Part shown: piece by piece, positions 33,691 through 46,904 of the stretch
Layout: every line of letters starts with the position of its first letter
How positions within the stretch are numbered: the stretch's first letter is position 1
Made by a program: the position numbers and the translations under genes
Source: Punica granatum
Taxonomy: Eukaryota; Streptophyta; Magnoliopsida; Myrtales; Lythraceae
DNA: 64,000 bases
Assembly (NCBI RefSeq): GCF_007655135.1
Contig: NC_045127.1
Location: 12,409,001-12,473,000, forward strand
Direction of reading: 5' to 3'
Notes under the pieces: generated by a model
What the model was told of the DNA's origin: nothing
Databases searched by the model: none
The model's input: the letters and a program-made list of their open reading frames with translations, nothing else

Positions 33691-35850
33691 TACATATTAT
33701 ATATAGATTGATTTTCAATCGTATAATATCATAACAATTAGAAAGGACTTTTAAGTAGAAATTACGCATTATCCGGTATAATTAAATATTAAAGATAATT
33801 CATAAGGTAGTGAAAATTCGTTCTATAACAAAAGTCAGACAATAGGGGAAAATGCTCCAGAGAAGATTATAATAACAAGAACAACATTATCATCTCGCTT
33901 TAGAGATTAGACATTGGGAATTTTGTATGTAAAATTGTCTTATACAATGCACGTACAGATTTTGTTAATAGCCACTCTGCTTTGTGATATTCTCCCAACT
34001 AGTATTCCCTTTAGTTAAAAAAAATGTTCACAATAAGAAAACACTTATTTTATTTTATTTTTACTGTCTAATGTGCGAAAACATTATTTGAGCTCATATC
34101 TGGAACTTCAGTAAAATAAAAGAAAATTTTTCTTCAATTATAAAGGAGATGCATAACCTATTACAAGAATACCGAAAGTTAAATGCAATGATATAAAGTC
34201 TCATAGACAAAGATAACTTTGGACTACATGATTTTGAGTTGGTGACTTGTACTATTATATATATCATGTCCCCCTCCTCAAAATAAAGAAAATTAAATTT
34301 CTTCATTTACTTCGTTTGTCAATACTTTAGATCGGTCTAAACATATCAATTACTTCAATTGAGTCACAAAATTGTGGTAATTTTAGCATGACATTGTGTC
34401 ATGCTAACACAGTCATGGGATCGTTGGATGTAGGGCTATACGTGGGACCCACACCTATCGTATCGCACGACTCTCATGCAAGAGTTACTATGACCTTGTG
34501 TCATGTTATAAGCTCTTCGAACTTATATTTTACTGAACAATCGATGTTTCCATTGTTAGATCAGATGTTGCGCCTTTTGACAGTACAGTGAGACCAAACA
34601 GTTCCATGCTTCAATTGGATTGATATTCAAGTTTGAATGTTGGAAACGTAGATGTGACACAAGAATCTATGTCTGCTTGATGAGTTCAACAGTTCATAAT
34701 AATGTCTGGTACGGGGGGATTGAATCAAGAGAGGCATATCACCAATTGAGGTACTTTTCACTGGAGCAAAGAGCAAAAACCAGGTGAAAGTAAGGAATTT
34801 TTTTTTAAAAATAATAACAAGAGAAGGAGAATTGAAAGCTACTCAAACAGGAAAAAAAAAATTATTAAAGAAATTATTAAAAAATAAAAATAAAGTCAAA
34901 ATGTGTACTTTGAAGTTTCAATACAAATGTCCTGCCAATCTCTGAATTTCCCCTCAGAGAGTTCATTTAATTTCCTCTAATCTCCAGCAACTTCTTCAAA
35001 TCCCACTCATTGGTCCAGTCCTCCCATCGGGTTTCACATTCATAAATTAATTTAAAAATCCATTTGGGAGAGGAAAAATCAGATCATATATTTGTTTTTA
35101 ATTTCCTTTTTAAAAAATGTAACAAAAAGATTACTAGTTCCATCTTAACAAGACATTTTATGATTTTGCGCGCCTTCCAAAATGCAATATAGGTCATAGA
35201 GTAAACCCCCGTTGGTCAATTTAGGTCGGAAAATAATTGCATCATACTATATAGGTCGCATCTTTTTAGGCTGAAAAATAATTGCATCGTATAATATAGG
35301 TAGGAAAATAATTGTACATACATAAATTGCATCATAAAATTCTTCTGTTTTTAGAGATAATAATGGCAACATCAATAAAAAATGGAATTTTTTCACACAG
35401 TAAAGAGCCAAACAGATTAGGTTAAGACGGCATTTTTATACCAATCCATGGTGCTTGGACATATGCTTAAGACGGAAAACCATTTATTAGAAGTCATTAT
35501 AAAGAGGGCAAGCAGAGATTTCCCTTAATAATTAGAGTAGATATAAAAATCAAATATGAAACCGCATGATATCATCAAAAGCTAGTTAAAGTATGACCTG
35601 GTGGAGTCATATATCTACTACGCATGATTTGTAGTTCGTGAAAGTTCACAACTTCGTTTGCGAAACCGCAGACACGATACAATATTGAGGCAACTACTGT
35701 CAACATTTTAGAAGACCCTAAGGCCCTACATATTTCCTAATCATCATTATTTGATGATATGTGCAATAAGATATCTTAACCTTTTCAACAATATATATAT
35801 ATATAAGTATATATAAATCTATATACATATATTATCTTAACCTTTTTCCT
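33690..35850. other. Upstream intergenic DNA of the GA 2-oxidase, no gene
   Basis: Mostly AT-rich. It contains a perfect palindrome at 34383-34407 and a triplicated AGGTNGGAAAATAATTG motif at 35222-35320. No frame with coding character is seen. Confidence 0.5.
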
Positions 35851-35864
35851 ATCATATCTTTTCA

Positions 35865-35870
35865 TATAAA
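35865..35870 (+). promoter_or_regulatory. TATA box of the GA 2-oxidase gene
   Basis: TATAAA in the context TTCATATAAATCC lies about 155 bp before the ATG. It is followed by a pyrimidine-rich leader with a (CT)n run of about 22 bp at 35921-35943. Confidence 0.6.
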
Positions 35871-36022
35871 TCCACACCCTTCCCCTTCATTTCCTCTCCC
35901 GCCATAACCATTTCTCCCTTTTCTCTCTCTCTCTCTCTCTCTCGCTCTCTCATTTATAACTACACTCGAGCCTTCAAAGCCTCTCTCCCTAACCCCATAC
36001 ACAAGGCAGCTGTTTAACAGCA

Positions 36023-39000
36023 ATGGTTGTCCCCACCCCTGCCCCCCGGGCCAGGCCGGAGAAGATCCAGGCTGTCGAGCTGCCCGTCATTGACCTCTCC
36101 CGCCGGTACGAAGCTCCCGGACTCATCGTGGCCGCGTGTGAGACGCACGGCTTCTTCAAGGTCATCAACCACGGGGTGCCACAGGAGATCATCGCCCCGG
36201 TTGAGGAACAAAGCCTAAGGTTCTTCAACAAGCCCAGCTCTGAGAAGCTCAAGGCCGGCCCCATGAATCCTTTTGGGTACGGGTCCAAGAACATCGGGTT
36301 CAACGGCGATATAGGGGAGGTGGAGTATCTTCTCCTTGGCGCAAACCCTAATCTCTTTGATATTTCTCAGCGGGCCAAGAACATCTCCGACGACGATCCA
36401 GCAAAATTCAGGTACTAACCTCATTACTATCATCACATAAAGCAATTAAAGTCATTTCATGTTAATCTAAATCATGTTGAATAATATATGTAGAACGTAC
36501 AACTTATACAAAAGAGGGTCTTATCGATCGATCAAATTCCGTTGGCTGGTTAGACACGTCAAATACTTTTTATAAACCGCCTAACCTTGCAATCCAGTAC
36601 GAGAAAATAGGTCTAAACGCCGATGTTTTCTAGGCGACGCACCACTAATAATTTTTTGTTTGGTCCGCCTAAACTAGCAATTAATTAATTCATGATGTAT
36701 TGTTTACGATTAATATTGTGGGAAGGTCGTCCATTAACCTCGATTATGAGATTGATTCATTAAGTGATGCGAATCACGTGTTATTAGAACAAAAATATGG
36801 GCCTATTGAGAGAGACTACACGTAAATATCTTCCCTAAGCAAGAAAATATTGTGAAAAGGAATGAAAATGAAGGAGGGAGAGAATATATAGAATTTCTTT
36901 CGGGTAACTGTTGAGGAGAAGAATTAGTCGATCCATCATATAACTATGGCATTCATCATATAACTATGGCTTGTCTCTTTAAACAGTACTTGTTTCTTTC
37001 TTTCTCTTTTTCTTTAGTTAATGTTTTTGTCCTTTAAATTTTCCTCTTGCAATTTTAGTTGATGCCCTTCTATTATAGGCAGTATCCCTCTTACTTGATA
37101 TTAACCATATCTGTTTATACTAATAATAGTTATTCAGATAGCAAAAATAACTGAAATATTTTCTTGTAGGCCTCATGTTGAGAATCATTCTTAAACTCTT
37201 AGCCCTAGGTTAGTATTGTGTCTTTACATTTCTATTATGATTATTTTAATTAATTTATGAGCCAATCATATTTACTTTCAGAATATAAATATGTGTTTCA
37301 GAAATATGAGAAGCTTGTTTTGGTTTTAACTTAAGAATATATAAATGTTCTTGCAAACTATAAGAAAAGTCTTCAAATAATATAGATTTTGATTATAATG
37401 GTGCGTTTGGTTTCGGAGTTAAAGTAATTTTGATTTTGATTGTGGAAAAGGACAAATGAGATAAGATTATAAATTTGCCTTGGGAAACGTTTGTTTTTGT
37501 TGTATAGTGTGTTGAATTAAAGTTAAAGTTAAAATTTTTGACTTGAGAAATTTGTATTTTTATTGTGTAGTGTATTGAGTTAAAGTTAAAGTTAAGATTT
37601 TTGTGATTTTAACTTTGAAATCAAACAAAACTCTACATTTGCGCAAAGAGTGTGTATTAGAATTTTTGTTTAATTTATGCAATGTGATAGGCAATAAGAA
37701 TGCCATAAACAAATTTCACTAGCTCGCATATATATGCCGGAATTACCTCTAAATATAACTTAGTTATTTCATATTAAAGAAAAACTTGGATACCTTTTGT
37801 TTTTAAAAATTGATCACGTTTCACTTATGTCATTTTAGTTAGATCCGGAAAAGGAGCTTGATAAATGGTGTTGGGGGTTGTTGATCATGTGATTAATTTT
37901 TCATGAATGAACATTCTTGATTGTGGAAAATAATAAAGTGCATTTTCATGTTTTATGTATCGCTGTCACCATTTTGATATTATTGGTATTATCCTTTTCA
38001 TAGTAACTATCATTGACTTATTGCGGTTGTCCTTGTCCATACACATCTAGTAGTGCTATTAAAATCTTTAATCATGCAATCTTCAATAAATATTTGCACC
38101 GATTTTTGACAGTCGTAACTTATTCAAATTATATTAATTAATTAATTGATGGGTAATAAAATGTTTATTATAATGTGAGAGTGGGCACATTTATTAGAAT
38201 CAGTTACATTATTTATTGAGCCCCATAAATGGGAATTAGTCGTTGGCCATGCAGAGCACATTCTCGAAACCCGGCCAGATTTTTCTTTTGCGTGACCAAT
38301 TTCCCAAAATCTTATGACCAATCCTTTGCTGATGAATTGATTCCACAATCATTTTCAAATTGGTAGACTTAAGAACGTTGCGGTTGAACCGATGAACCCA
38401 CATACATATTTTAATTAATTGTCAATACTATGTAACAATTCGTAAAATGTCAATATCGAATAGGTTCATAAAATCCGGCGCTATGCTTGAAAGTCTACAT
38501 TTTGAAATTTCATTCCAAAGTTTGATATAATTGTTTTTTTCCCCCTGAAATTGAGCTTTTCTAAAAACCAAAATTTACAATAAAATGCTAAATCCTCCTC
38601 AGGGATGCGCTTAAAGATTTTTTAGTAGATTATTACCGTCGCATTCTATTTATTCATTTACTACCGTTTTTATCCATGACATATTTTTGTCACCAGTTAG
38701 TCCCAAACGTTGGCATTTCATCTAACATTTATATCATTCCATTAATATTCGTGACGGAAGATTCATGGACGACGTTATATGTTATGTCACTTTTTCGTTA
38801 CGGAATGGTATAAATGTTAGACGGAATGCTAACGTTTGGGGCTAATTGATAGCAAAAATATGTCAATGGTAAAAACGGTGACAAATGAATAAGTAGAGGC
38901 CGACAGTGATAGTCAATTCAAGATTTTTCTAATTTAAAAATCACTCACTTGTATAAATATTTCTTAAATATCGAGTAAATTATTAGTCATATTATTGTGA

Positions 39001-42000
39001 GTAAAATTTCAAATTAGAAGGATACGGCTACACTCAATTTACAATTGCTTGCCCATTGCCCAAGGCTTGAGAGGCAGACAGATCAGTAGTTAAGTTGACA
39101 AGGGGAATCAGAATTCTGAGGAATCAGAATGACAATTCATGTCAAGTCAGAAAGCAATAGCTAGCAAAGCATGGGGAAAGACAAGAAGAAAGGAAGAAGA
39201 TGTGTATGGTCTAATCCACTCAATCATAATTAGAAGAGAACTGTAAATCAGTGGGAGAGAAATTGGAACAGTTGTCTTTAAAAATCTTCCCATAAAAGGG
39301 GATAGCCAGGAAACAACCACATGAACTTAGAAACCAACCAAGATATAGATATATATATATATATATATATATATTTTAAAAAGACAAAATTGACAATTTG
39401 GTCTCTGAAATATACACCTCATGACAAGTTCGTCCCGAAAATAAATCTGTGTACAAGTTGGTCCGAATGTTACAAACGTTAGGACGAATTGGTCATTCCA
39501 TTTGAAAACATGAGAGGTCCCTGACTTCATGAAGAAGGCGTTAACGCCCACTGTTCGTCATCCTTGCATTTTGAGGGAAGAAGAAGGAATTGAGGGCAAT
39601 TTGGGCGGGAGGAAGGTTGCAAACTGGAGAGATGATGAACAGTGGGCGTTAACGCATTATTCATGAAGTTCCGTCAGGGACCTCTCTTGTTTTCAAACGG
39701 AATGATCAATTCGTCCTAACGTTTGCAACGTCCGGACCAACTTGTACACAGATTTTATTTTCGGGACGAACTTGCCGTGAGGTATATATTTCAGGGATCA
39801 AATTGTCAATTTTGTCTTAAAAAAAAGCAGGCAAAAAAAAAAAGAAAATGGAAAGAGAGGCAACAGCGAGACAGAACAGGAGGCAGAAAAGAGACAGAAC
39901 AGAAGAGAGAGCAGATCAGTGGTCTATGTCAGGGGGGACAGTACTTGTACTAGTAGTAGCCTCTCTTGAGTTGAATGAGTTTACCCCATCCAAACTGCAC
40001 AACACATGGGGGTCTTCTAGTAGCAACCTTGGTCAAATTTTAGTTGGTCTTTTTGACCCTTTATTCTTGAGAAGAATTGTTAATGCATGCCAGATGTTCG
40101 GTTGGACGCGTGATCGCGATATTCAAACCCGGACTAGTTTCGTATTGGGTGGCATTGTAATCTCGATAGCTGCTCACACATCCATTTAGAGTTCTGATTT
40201 CTGATAAACCTCTTAAGTTTTACAAGGAATATGACTTAGATGCACGATGCACTCAGACATGCAAGCTATGAATTCTAAATGAAGGAGTAAGATCAATTTT
40301 GCTAGTTAATATATTACTTTGTCAATGAGGTAAATAATGTTGCTTTGCTAACCAATGAGATGATCTGTGCGTGTCCTTATAACAGTTATGAAGTGAGTGA
40401 ATATATCACGGCTGTTAGAGACTTGGCATGTGATATATTAGAGATGATGGCCGAGGGGTTGTCATTAGCTAACGCTTCGGCGTTCAGTGAGATCATCAGA
40501 GCTGTTGATGGTGACTCCGTCCTCAGGCTCAACTACTACCCACGAACCGGCTGTGCAGGCGACCCTCGCTCCCCTGTGCTCTTTCGAAACAAGAGGAGAG
40601 AGGGAGTTAGTGCAGTGGGCTTCGGGGAACATTCGGACCCTCAGATGTTAACCGTACTTCGATCCAATGGCGTGGATGGGCTCCAAATCTCGTTGGAGGA
40701 TGGCGTGTGGATCCCGGTTCCATCTGACCCTTCTGCCTTTTGGGTCAATGTAGGTGATACCTTGCAGGTGAGTCATCTTATTTTGTGCCCAAAAAGATTC
40801 TTGTCTAAATTAGATATAGAAAAAAATCGTTGAATACTACATAAAATACAACAGTAAATTAGTATTAACATCATATTCGATTCGACCGGAGATATATGAA
40901 AATCAATTACTATGCTATATAAACAAGACTTTACAAATAAAATCAATTACTATGATATATAAATAAGACCTTTCAAAATGCTCTACTTTTGTCATGCCAC
41001 ATATCACGAAATCAAAAGATAACTATGAATTCTCAACCATCAATTGGACTCTACTTAATGCAATTTCGGAAAGGAATTGATTGGTTGAAGTTGGAAGAAG
41101 TGGATAGATTTAGTCACTGACACACTTTATTCTTCAAGAAAGAGGGCCCAACTTTCTGAGAATCGAATCTACAATGCTGGATGGACCAAAACTTTTGATC
41201 CCCACAAGGAAAACGAGCATCCTGATCAAATAAGATAAGATATATATCTTAATGAGTAATTATTAGATATTACCGATATTTCATATTAAAGAGAGAAGCA
41301 ACGTATTTTAACAGTTAAAGGTTTATGACGATACTATCTCTGAGCTTATGGGAATCAATGGCAATGCTGGTTCTGTAGTTTGTCGAATCCTAGTTTCATT
41401 CGATAGTGATCTGAATTCACCGATTATATTTGCATATCTTGTATTTGTTACATTCACATGACATCCTTTTACCGGTGTCAGTATCGACTTGAATGTCGGG
41501 TATATCTGACCTTTAGTTATTGGTATGAGAACGAGCAAAGGGGAAAGTTTGCGAGTGAGTTGGATGGGAAGTACAATTGCTATTTATGTGGCAACCAGTC
41601 TCCCAGGAAGGTGAAAGTCTCTCTAATGGCCCACCTCACCTTCCCCCTATCCATTCCTTCGAGTGGTCCCTTTCCCTTCCCTTTCTGCCCATTTCTCGAT
41701 TTCAACTTTACGCCTTGCTCTGTACTCTCTAGAAAGCTCAGCATCCATTTTTCCTTCTTTTTTTTCAGAATTTTTCCTTTTAACTTTCCGATAAATAAAT
41801 TTCGAGCATTCAATGTATTGTGGCAAGTAACATCCATGGACCTAATAAGAATTGAATTTAGAATCTCTTGATTTTAAGCAAAAGCAATCGCATTGCAGTG
41901 CACATTCTTTCTTTTTTAACATTCAATCTTCATGGCCGTGTTTTGTTTGTGTAGCTGGGTAGACGTGTATGCAGTTTACCTCGAATTGGATGAATGGGTT

Positions 42001-42272
42001 ATTATTGACGAACTTTCATTTCCTTGAAGGCAATGACGAACGGGAGGTTTATGAGTGTGAGGCACCGGGCCGTGACGAACCCGCACGAATCGAGGATGTC
42101 GATGGTGTACTTTGCGGCCCCTCCACTCCACGCCCAGATCATGAGCCCACCTGAGATGGTCACACCGCAGAGGCCAGCCCTCTATAGGCCTTTCACCTGG
42201 GCCGAGTACAAGAGCACAACCTACTCCCTTCGGCTTGGGGATACTCGGCTCAACCTTTTCAAAACAGCCTAG
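36023..42272 (+). CDS. GA2OX: Gibberellin 2-beta-dioxygenase (class I, C19-GA 2-oxidase), three exons
   Basis: Exons are 36023-36411, 40386-40767 and 42030-42272, with GT-AG junctions, giving 337 residues, normal for the family. It inactivates bioactive gibberellins and precursors by 2-beta-hydroxylation in the cytosol, using 2-oxoglutarate, Fe(II) and O2. The N-terminal DIOX_N region carries ELPVIDLS and HGFFKVINHGVP. The block PFGYGSKNIGFNGDIGEVEY is diagnostic of GA 2-oxidases. The iron ligands are His212, Asp214 (GEHSDPQ) and His269 (SVRHRA). The 2-oxoglutarate site is Arg279/Ser281 (SRMSMVYF). The C-terminus YSLRLGDTRLNLFKTA is typical. Sequence style fits class I (C19) rather than C20 enzymes, which is inference. 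Intron 1 is about 4.0 kb and holds several inverted-repeat elements. Exons 1 and 3 are far more GC-rich than the introns. Confidence 0.95.
37399..37631. mobile_element. MITE, same family, copy 5, in GA 2-oxidase intron 1
   Basis: It begins TGGTGCGTTTGGTTTC after TAA and carries the GTGTTGAATTAAAGTTAAAG phrases twice. The right end GAAATCAAACAAAACTC is degraded. Confidence 0.7.
38630..38915. mobile_element. Foldback MITE in GA 2-oxidase intron 1
   Basis: The arms of about 125 bp are inverted copies of each other. The left arm contains TTAGTCCCAAACGTTGGCAT and the right arm contains its reverse complement with few changes (GCTAACGTTTGGGGCTAA). There is no coding content. The RNA of this part of the intron would form a long hairpin. 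Confidence 0.8.
39345..39376. repeat. (TA)n microsatellite
   Basis: A TA run directly precedes the long inverted-repeat element in intron 1. Confidence 0.9.
39381..39818. mobile_element. Long inverted-repeat element in GA 2-oxidase intron 1
   Basis: The ends AAGACAAAATTGACAATTTG and CAAATTGTCAATTTTGTCTT are exact inverses. The arms continue for about 185 bp with few mismatches, for example the ACTTGTACACAGA region and the CGTTAACGCCCACTGTTC region. The centre of about 65 bp is unique. It resembles the TIR-only MITEs derived from Mutator-like elements. No clear target duplication could be assigned, because both flanks are A/T runs. Confidence 0.8.
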
Positions 42273-43377
42273 TCTAAGGGCTCTCTTTCTAGGATAAATA
42301 GCGACAAGTACTGTTTTTATCGTATCGAAAGCGATGTCTATCACCGGTTGGGAAATTTTGTTCGAAGCTAATCACGTTTTTGGCTAACTTTTGTAAGCGG
42401 GTAATTTGGTTTGGTTTATGTGATCAGTACTAAGACAGAACTCTTTTCTATCAACAGACATATCTAACCTGAACAGTTCTAATTTATTGCTCTTTAAATC
42501 CTGACGAGTTTGGTTTACTCATTGGTTTATTTATACTCGCACTTTGTGTCGACTGGCATGCGTCACGGAGTAATAGCAAACATTTGGAGATGCTAGTGCA
42601 TGATCGGCAGTTCGATGTTGTTATGTTGCTATCCTCTGTAATAAACACGGCTTCTTATAATAGAGTTATGGCTAGTGCAGCGAACCTGAGCCATGGCTGT
42701 GAACGCAAAACAGATACTGCAACGATTGTAACCTTAGGGTCCAGTGATCCTGCAAAAAGGATCGCCTGTGGACGAGGTAATTTAAGGAGGTGATCTCCGA
42801 GTATTCCATTATCATCAAGGATTACTGTCGAATCAAAGCAGCAATCTGATCCAAACTACAATTCAGTTGTTAGAGGAAGATGATTTCCCATATTAATTTC
42901 AGCAAGATCCAGAGTCAATTGCTAGATCCTGAGATCCCCAGCAGCTGACGATCGATGATCGTCTCGTCTGGTTGGATCAGATCTGGAGCTTCTGCTCGGC
43001 AAGAAAATCTAGCAATGTTTGCTCATCCTTCACTTCATTGAAAATGAAACCAGCTAAGGCTCGAAAATCATTTTTTAATATGTCAATTTACTAGGTAAAA
43101 TGGGAAGACAGACGAAGAGTTGGAAGTTGAATTCATCATAAGATGTGAATTGCCGCGAAATTAGCAACAGTATACAAGCAATTGCAGACAGTTGCCAATT
43201 GATCAACCAATCACCATGGTAACCCGAATCAGATTAGTCGACAAATTGAAAAACTCCTAGTCCTACTATGTAATCCACATCAATCATAGATTACGCTTAT
43301 CACTGGTCTAACATACAGTTATTTCTCGAGAAATGTCAATGACCTCTGTAAAGTCTTTGACTGCTTCAGACTGCAGT
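42273..43377. other. Convergent 3' regions of GA 2-oxidase and invertase
   Basis: The two genes point towards each other here. The interval should hold both 3' UTRs. Short ORFs such as 42584-42793 show no domain. Confidence 0.55.
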
Positions 43378-46300
43378 TCAAGACCTTGAACTAGATCGCG
43401 AGCACTTCTTTCGGCCAGATTTATTAAGGGCACAGACGCACATCTCAAGGAGCTCGTAGTCTTCTTCCCAGAATAACTGGGAAGCCATTTCAGGCTTCTC
43501 AAGGAGCATCTTTGAGGTCAGGTAACCAGCAATTGTCCAAGTCTGGAACAGTCTTGCCTGCTTCCCAATGAACCTCCCGCTCCTTGTGTCGTAGTATTCG
43601 GGCCATTGATCAGCTGATATCCTCTCCTCGGCCAAATCTACAGCTCTCCGTGCAAGATCAGGCTTCCCCATCTTTATGCAAGCAAGCGTGAACTGGAAAA
43701 TAATGAAAATGGAATCAATTAAAAGGTTTCTATACGAAAACAAAGAATCCTAAAGTTGTTAGCCAATGATACAGTTTCTCCAGTTTTCCATTATTCTCAT
43801 TACGTTAAGGAAAAACAACGGTTTAGTCCAATTTTACAAGTTGTGTTATATTATAAACTAGACTGTGAAGTGCAATTACAAAGACTTTTCTCGGTATTTC
43901 AATCAGTTTTCAGATTAAGAAGGATAGAAAATGGGAATGGTTCTGGATAAACACGCGGACGGAGCTGAAAAATTTTTAAGAACCAAAATGACTGAGCCTG
44001 ATATAACTCGACATTCGGAATTACCTGCCACAGGAGAGTTGGCCAAGAGCCTCCATTGTGGTATGACCATGGGCTGCAAAAGAAAAAAAGGGGACTAGTA
44101 TCATTAGAACCATAAGCTCTGTATTGGATGAGAATCCTTGTATTTAAAGAATCCCGATACGAGAAGAATTCTCACGTGTTCTTGGGATCGCTGCCAGTAA
44201 TTATTCTCCATTCCTCGGACTCCAGAGCAGGGTAACAAATCTTCATGGGCATATGACCCACAAGATCATCCCATTTTTTCTCAATCAAGCTCAAGATCCC
44301 CTCATTCTGCTGTTGGGTCCCTAGAGATGAGACTATCGCCCACAGGTTCCCAAGCGTGAAGAAACGGAAGTCCATGTGGGCGGGCTGGAGATTACCAATG
44401 AGGTATCCTCCTGTCTCAGGAATCCAGTCCATAAGCCACGACGGGATCTGGTCAGGGTAGATGTTGAATTTGTTGATGGCGTTCGTTGAGTACTCCTCTG
44501 TCTTATAACGGTAGATCTCATTAATCTTTGACATGTCGACCCAGTAGTATTCCCTTATGTGGAATGAGAGGGCGCTGAGTCGGTTGTTAATGGCTGCTGC
44601 CAGCTTCTTGGTTCCGTCATTCACAATGAGCATCTCCCTGGAACAGCGTAGAGCAGAGAAGAACAAGGCCTGCAGTTTACACAAGAGAACGTCCGATTAA
44701 TTGAAGTACAATAAGATGGAAAGAACTTTTCTGAAGATGTACTGAAGATTTTACTAGATGACCTAGCTGGGGTACGGTTCATGGAACACGAGATTTCGAA
44801 TAATCGAAGAAAAAAAGGAATAAAAATAAATTTTCTGGATGAAAGAAAATTCCAGAACTTGAACATACTCCAAAACCATAGACGTAACATTCTCGGGAAT
44901 CAACCCATCCGGCAGACAACAGATGAAAGACAAGGGACTCAATGCTAACACAATGCCGCGTGAAGAGTCCATGTAAATTGGAATTATAGTCACACTAAAG
45001 TGGGTTTTTAACTCACTTGAATTTCAAGAGGGTGTCCATGTATTCCCATCCTCCGGTCAATCATGCAGGAACCATCGGTTACAAGCAATGAAGGGAACAT
45101 GTCAAACCCATCACTCAAGCACAGATTGAGGATCAGCCTCATGCCCGTTTGGACATCGACTCTTTCTTGCAATGAGTAATCGCCTGTTAGCTTCCCGTAA
45201 GCTCTCAACAGAATAATCCACCACAGCCCTGTTCAGAACAGTTTTACATTCGGGAAACTAACTTCATATTATTTCAAAATTTCAATAACGATTGGAAATA
45301 TAACTCGAGGAATAGAGTAATTACATATGTCGGATTCCTTACAATTACTTCTTATGGGAATCGAAATGAAAAACAAGAGATACAGTATCTTGACTTATAG
45401 ACAAATTACCGGAATCAACAGGGGCAACACGGCCAATGGCAGATTCACCAAAGTCAGGATCAAGAACTTCCTCAAACGCTCCATCGCTCCCATCAAGAGG
45501 GACACTCCGAACTTTGAAGCTTGCAGGCATGAGCCCTTGCCCAGGGCTGTGACAATCAACTGTCTTCTCCCAACTCTGAGAACAACAATAAATCAAATGA
45601 TCAAGCACATTATTCAAACAAAACCAAATAAAATGCTTTGACCCATTAGCAGAATGTAAACGGAAAACAGAATGAGACAATTGTCCTTGCAGAATCTATG
45701 GCTCTTCATTCGATCACTTTCCAACTGATCTGCAAGATGATCACTTGCCAAGAATAGATTATACAACAGAATTCGGGTAATAGGGAGTACCTGCAACTGC
45801 AAAGTGTGGAGAAGAAAGTTCTTAACGATCTCGCCTTCTCCCTTGAGCAAGAATGCGAGGGCTGAAGGGATGAAATCCCGAATAAAGACCTGATCATAGT
45901 TGAGAGGCTGCTTGTCTGCAGGATCATTGGCTGCAACGGTTCCTACAGGGGCCCCACAGTAGTTCACAACCGCGGACCGGAGCAACTTCCATGCCTCCTT
46001 TTCAATTTCTGACAATTCTCTCTCATCCTTCCTCTCATTCAAACCCGTAAAACTTTCTGTATGCACACTTAAATTGTCGTCCTCTACTCTATCCTCCCTT
46101 TCTTCGACCACACCAAGACCAGTCTCTATTCTCTCGATCACGAGGGGCTTCACATTCAGCCCACCCTGAACGTAAATCCTCTCAAAGCCCTTCTCATTAA
46201 CATGAGCTCCGACTGAGGTCGACTGGTTCCTAGTGTCCGAAGCTATTCGGGGAATTACTAAAATACCCCTTTTGCTACCCTTTAGATTATGTACACAACA

Positions 46301-46573
46301 AATGCTAGAAATGCTCCCATATTGGCTCCAGCCCTGATCGGAGACACAAAAAGCCCTCCGACTCGGACCAACCGAACCCTTATGGCCTAAAATCTGCGAG
46401 CTGCTATAGCTCCGGCAGTAAATGGACTTGAACTGAGATTTCGACAAATTGCGAGCAACGGACGGGTTAGTCCTATGGGGCGAAACCCCAAAGATCGAGG
46501 AACCCTTATAGCTAATGAGGATTCTACAGCTGGGTTTCATGGTACAAATTCCAATCGAACTGCTACTGCTCAT
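43378..46573 (-). CDS. INVA: Neutral/alkaline invertase, organellar INVA-like (GH100), six exons
   Basis: Exons on the minus strand are 46573-45791, 45575-45410, 45228-45017, 44669-44176, 44073-44025 and 43692-43378; all introns are GT-AG and the frame is kept, giving 672 residues. The enzyme hydrolyses sucrose to glucose and fructose at neutral pH. Residues 1-180 are a Ser/Arg-rich, weakly conserved organelle-targeting region, and the phrase [13 protein letters not shown] (138-150) is typical of the INVA/INVC type. The GH100 catalytic domain starts near residue 190 and includes [68 protein letters not shown] and [20 protein letters not shown]. The C-terminus SGRKKCSR is characteristic. The first ATG in the open frame is 46573; the codon upstream at 46600 is TTG. 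A mitochondrial location is inferred from the INVA subtype. Confidence 0.95.
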
Positions 46574-46815
46574 TTTTCCAGTAATTTTGGAGCAACCCAA
46601 CAGCGGGAAGCACGAACTTATGTATACAGACAGCTGTGCTGATCTTAAAAAATGAGACTAAACAGACAGATTGAATTGAAGCTATGTGAACTCTTGAAGA
46701 ACTAATCCAAGACTACAAAGGCTATATGTCTATATCTATCTATATATATAAACAATCAAATGGAAAACAAAAAAAAAAGAAAAAGAAAAAGGAGAGATTT
46801 TTATCTTTTACTTAC

Positions 46816-46870
46816 AGTTAAGGAACCGAAGGAATTGCAGTGAAGGGTTTGAATGAGAGAAGGATTGGTA
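46816..46870 (-). other. Predicted untranslated first exon of the invertase gene
   Basis: A donor AACT|GTAAGTAAA lies near 46815 on the minus strand. It is downstream of a TATA box and followed by a T-rich stretch that ends in AG acceptors upstream of the ATG. A 5' UTR intron is therefore likely. The exact transcription start is an estimate. Confidence 0.45.
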
Positions 46871-46896
46871 GATTTTGACGAAGGAATCGAGCTGGG

Positions 46897-46904
46897 TATA
46901 TATA
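46897..46904 (-). promoter_or_regulatory. TATA box of the invertase gene
   Basis: The minus strand reads CTCTATATATACCC, about 325 bp upstream of the ATG and about 30 bp before the predicted untranslated exon. Confidence 0.6.

Noticed and set aside
39848..40189. 113-codon plus-strand ORF
   Set aside because: It lies in GA 2-oxidase intron 1, begins in low-complexity AG-rich sequence and shows no domain.
41458..41871. 137-codon plus-strand ORF
   Set aside because: It lies in GA 2-oxidase intron 2; T-rich sequence gives chance Phe/Ser/Pro codons.
45614..46600. Earlier start for the invertase at 46600
   Set aside because: The codon there is TTG. The first ATG in frame is at 46573.
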